A stretch of DNA of 64,000 bases from Granulicella sp. S156. GTDB lineage: Bacteria; Acidobacteriota; Terriglobia; Terriglobales; Acidobacteriaceae. The stretch is from NCBI RefSeq assembly GCF_009766105.1, contig NZ_LMUH01000026.1, forward strand, positions 895,489-959,488. Direction: 5' to 3'. The notes beneath the pieces are model-generated. The model had not been told where the DNA came from. It ran no database searches and worked only from the letters and a program-made list of their open reading frames with translations. Of this stretch, positions 62,691 through 64,000 are shown in pieces. Made by a program: the position numbers and the translations under genes. How positions within the stretch are numbered: position 1 is the first letter of the stretch; each line of letters starts with the position of its first letter.

Positions 62691-64000
62691 ATGAGTAGTG
62701 CGGCACAACATAACGAGATGGCTGAGGAGTTGGACTTTCAGGCCACGGGAACGGATAGCGGCAGCGGCTTAAAACAAGTTGTGGCCGAGCGGCTGGCCGC
62801 TCATCGGAATCGCCAGGCTGCGGCACAAGCCCTGGAAGTCGAACGGGAGCGTGCGACGGCTCAGATTCGCAATCGAGCGAAGAGCGGCGCCTCACGGGTA
62901 CGCGAGGCTGTAGCCGCTCGCTACGAGCACAGTGTCAGCTATCGCGAATTTCTAGCCGTAGAGGCCGAACGCGCCGCGCAGCAGGCCCAGGCCGAAGCCG
63001 AGGTCGCCGCGCGTAACGCCAAAGCCGTCGCCGAAGCGCAGATGAAGTTGATGGAGGAGCTCGATCAATGGAATCAGCCTGAGCCGGAGTCACGGCTTGA
63101 ATCGATGCCGGGCCCGCGTGAAGTCGTATTCGAAGCACAAAGAACCGAAGCCGCAAGGGAGAGGTCGAGCGGCGGCCTGACGGTGCGTCTGTACGAAAAC
63201 ATTGACGTGACTCGCACCGCACCGGTTTCGCATTCACAATCGCACGAGATCTTTGCAGAAGAGGCCGGCGAGCAAGAGCTCGATCAACTGGAGCAGGAGA
63301 TTGAGTTTCGCCTGGCGCCGGAGTTCGAGCCGCATGTCATCGACGCGCTGCCGATCCCGGGCAATCTGATCGAGTTTCCGCGCCTGCTGGTGGCTTCGCG
63401 CAAGGCGCGTCCACGGCTGGCCGAGGGGCCGCTGCGCGAAGACGCTCCGGTTGAGCCGCAACTGCGCATCTTCGAGGTTGAGCCCGAACAGATTTCCATC
63501 GAGCCGGAGGCTGCAGAGTTTTCTGGTGCGCCCGAGTGGCAGGGATTGTTGCTGGACCCGGCCAAGGCTCGTGTCCACGCCGCCCCTGCGGCGGCGCAGC
63601 ACCACTTTACGCTGCAGCCGCAGACCGCTCCGCTGGAGCTTCGGCTGATGGCCGCCGGAGTCGACGGCTGCTGCATCGGGGCGGCCTTTCTCGGCTTTGC
63701 GACGATCGTGGCCAAGCTGTCCGGGCCCAACCTTCGCGACCTCTCACTGCCCCTGCTGGGAGTCACGGTAGCCGGCGTGCTGCTGGCGCTGTTTGTGATC
63801 TACCAGATGCTGTTCTTCTCTCTCGCTGAAGCCACACCGGGCATGCGTTATGCCCGCATCGCACTCTGCACCTTCGGCGACGCGAACCCCTCCCGCAAGG
63901 CGATGCGGCGGCGTGTGCTTTCCATGCTGTTAGTGGCCTGCCCGCTGGGCATAGGGTTGGCGTGGTGCTTCCTGGACAACGAGCGGCTGGGTTGGCACGA
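62691..64000 (+). CDS. RDD-family membrane protein, 3'-truncated by the window edge
   Basis: Open from ATG 62691 to the window end (436 codons). Residues 1-300 are soluble, with an Ala/Gln/Glu-rich coiled-coil-like stretch (about 20-130) and Glu/Pro-rich linkers. The RDD domain starts near 315: LELRLMAAGVDGCCIGAAFL (R and D of the motif), a second helix LLGVTVAGVLLALFVIYQML, then EATPGMRYARIALC (T-P-G-x-R). The RDD family is of unknown function; some members affect Na+/H+ tolerance. The long N-terminal coiled-coil is unusual. It diverges from lptD with a 179-bp gap without a gene. Confidence 0.8.
   Translation, partial: MSSAAQHNEMAEELDFQATGTDSGSGLKQVVAERLAAHRNRQAAAQALEVERERATAQIRNRAKSGASRVREAVAARYEHSVSYREFLAVEAERAAQQAQAEAEVAARNAKAVAEAQMKLMEELDQWNQPEPESRLESMPGPREVVFEAQRTEAARERSSGGLTVRLYENIDVTRTAPVSHSQSHEIFAEEAGEQELDQLEQEIEFRLAPEFEPHVIDALPIPGNLIEFPRLLVASRKARPRLAEGPLREDAPVEPQLRIFEVEPEQISIEPEAAEFSGAPEWQGLLLDPAKARVHAAPAAAQHHFTLQPQTAPLELRLMAAGVDGCCIGAAFLGFATIVAKLSGPNLRDLSLPLLGVTVAGVLLALFVIYQMLFFSLAEATPGMRYARIALCTFGDANPSRKAMRRRVLSMLLVACPLGIGLAWCFLDNERLGWH

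Overview
The window reads as a piece of an Acidobacteriota chromosome, most likely class Terriglobia (Acidobacteriaceae, the Granulicella/Edaphobacter/Terriglobus group). The evidence is the GC-rich coding with AT-rich promoters, a didermic envelope (LptD, TolC, TonB-dependent receptor, AsmA-like protein), a BlaR1-type M56 peptidase carrying the acidobacterial TIGR03435 (Soli_cterm) domain, many secreted proteins of unknown function, and many short palindromic intergenic repeats. Placement is by gene-content recognition only. No rRNA, tRNA, CRISPR array, complete insertion sequence or replication origin was found.

Layout. 1-10 kb: the ISC iron-sulfur assembly genes iscU, iscA, hscB, hscA and fdx, all on + but spread over about 9 kb and interrupted by a small membrane protein, a HicB antitoxin remnant, a DUF6624 protein, a tautomerase, a subclass B3 metallo-beta-lactamase-like protein, a minus-strand VOC/DinB/secreted-protein operon and a quinone oxidoreductase. 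10-13 kb: a minus-strand stress operon of ECF sigma factor, zinc-finger/HEAT anti-sigma factor and double-PDZ protein. 13-22 kb: a DUF4160/DUF2442 pair, an RNase HI with an unusual C-terminal tail, TolC, a GH13 relative without its catalytic residues, a GT4 glycosyltransferase and a LOG-family protein. 22-30 kb: an AsmA-like protein, an ABC-F ATPase, a PanE-like reductase, a tandem-HTH protein resembling terminase small subunits, and an XRE regulator with two paralogous membrane proteins. 30-42 kb: PEP carboxylase, a HigBA-like toxin-antitoxin pair, two esterases, an MFS exporter, MurQ and RuvB. 42-46 kb: an envelope operon (small membrane protein, kinase-like/methyltransferase fusion, membrane sulfatase). 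46-54 kb: a TonB receptor divergent from MarR, a beta-propeller lipoprotein, BlaI/BlaR1, and a GH27 alpha-galactosidase. 54-64 kb: MoaA, two TonB_C-domain secreted proteins, a DsbA-like thioredoxin, LptD, and an RDD-family protein cut by the window end.

Regulation is often readable. Perfect palindromes lie in front of the BlaI gene (with the TACA/TGTA core known for this family), the MarR gene, the HigBA-like pair, the XRE gene (overlapping its start codon) and the ECF sigma gene (containing its ribosome-binding site).

The intergenic space is dominated by several families of dispersed inverted repeats, called A to E here. One perfect 20-bp inverted repeat encodes the tail of a protein, one repeat core reappears as the loop of a rho-independent terminator, and two same-orientation copies bracket the XRE/membrane-protein cassette. 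No single clearly new system is proven. The best candidates for follow-up are the XRE cassette with the adjacent tandem-HTH gene, the kinase-like/methyltransferase/sulfatase operon, and the repeat families.
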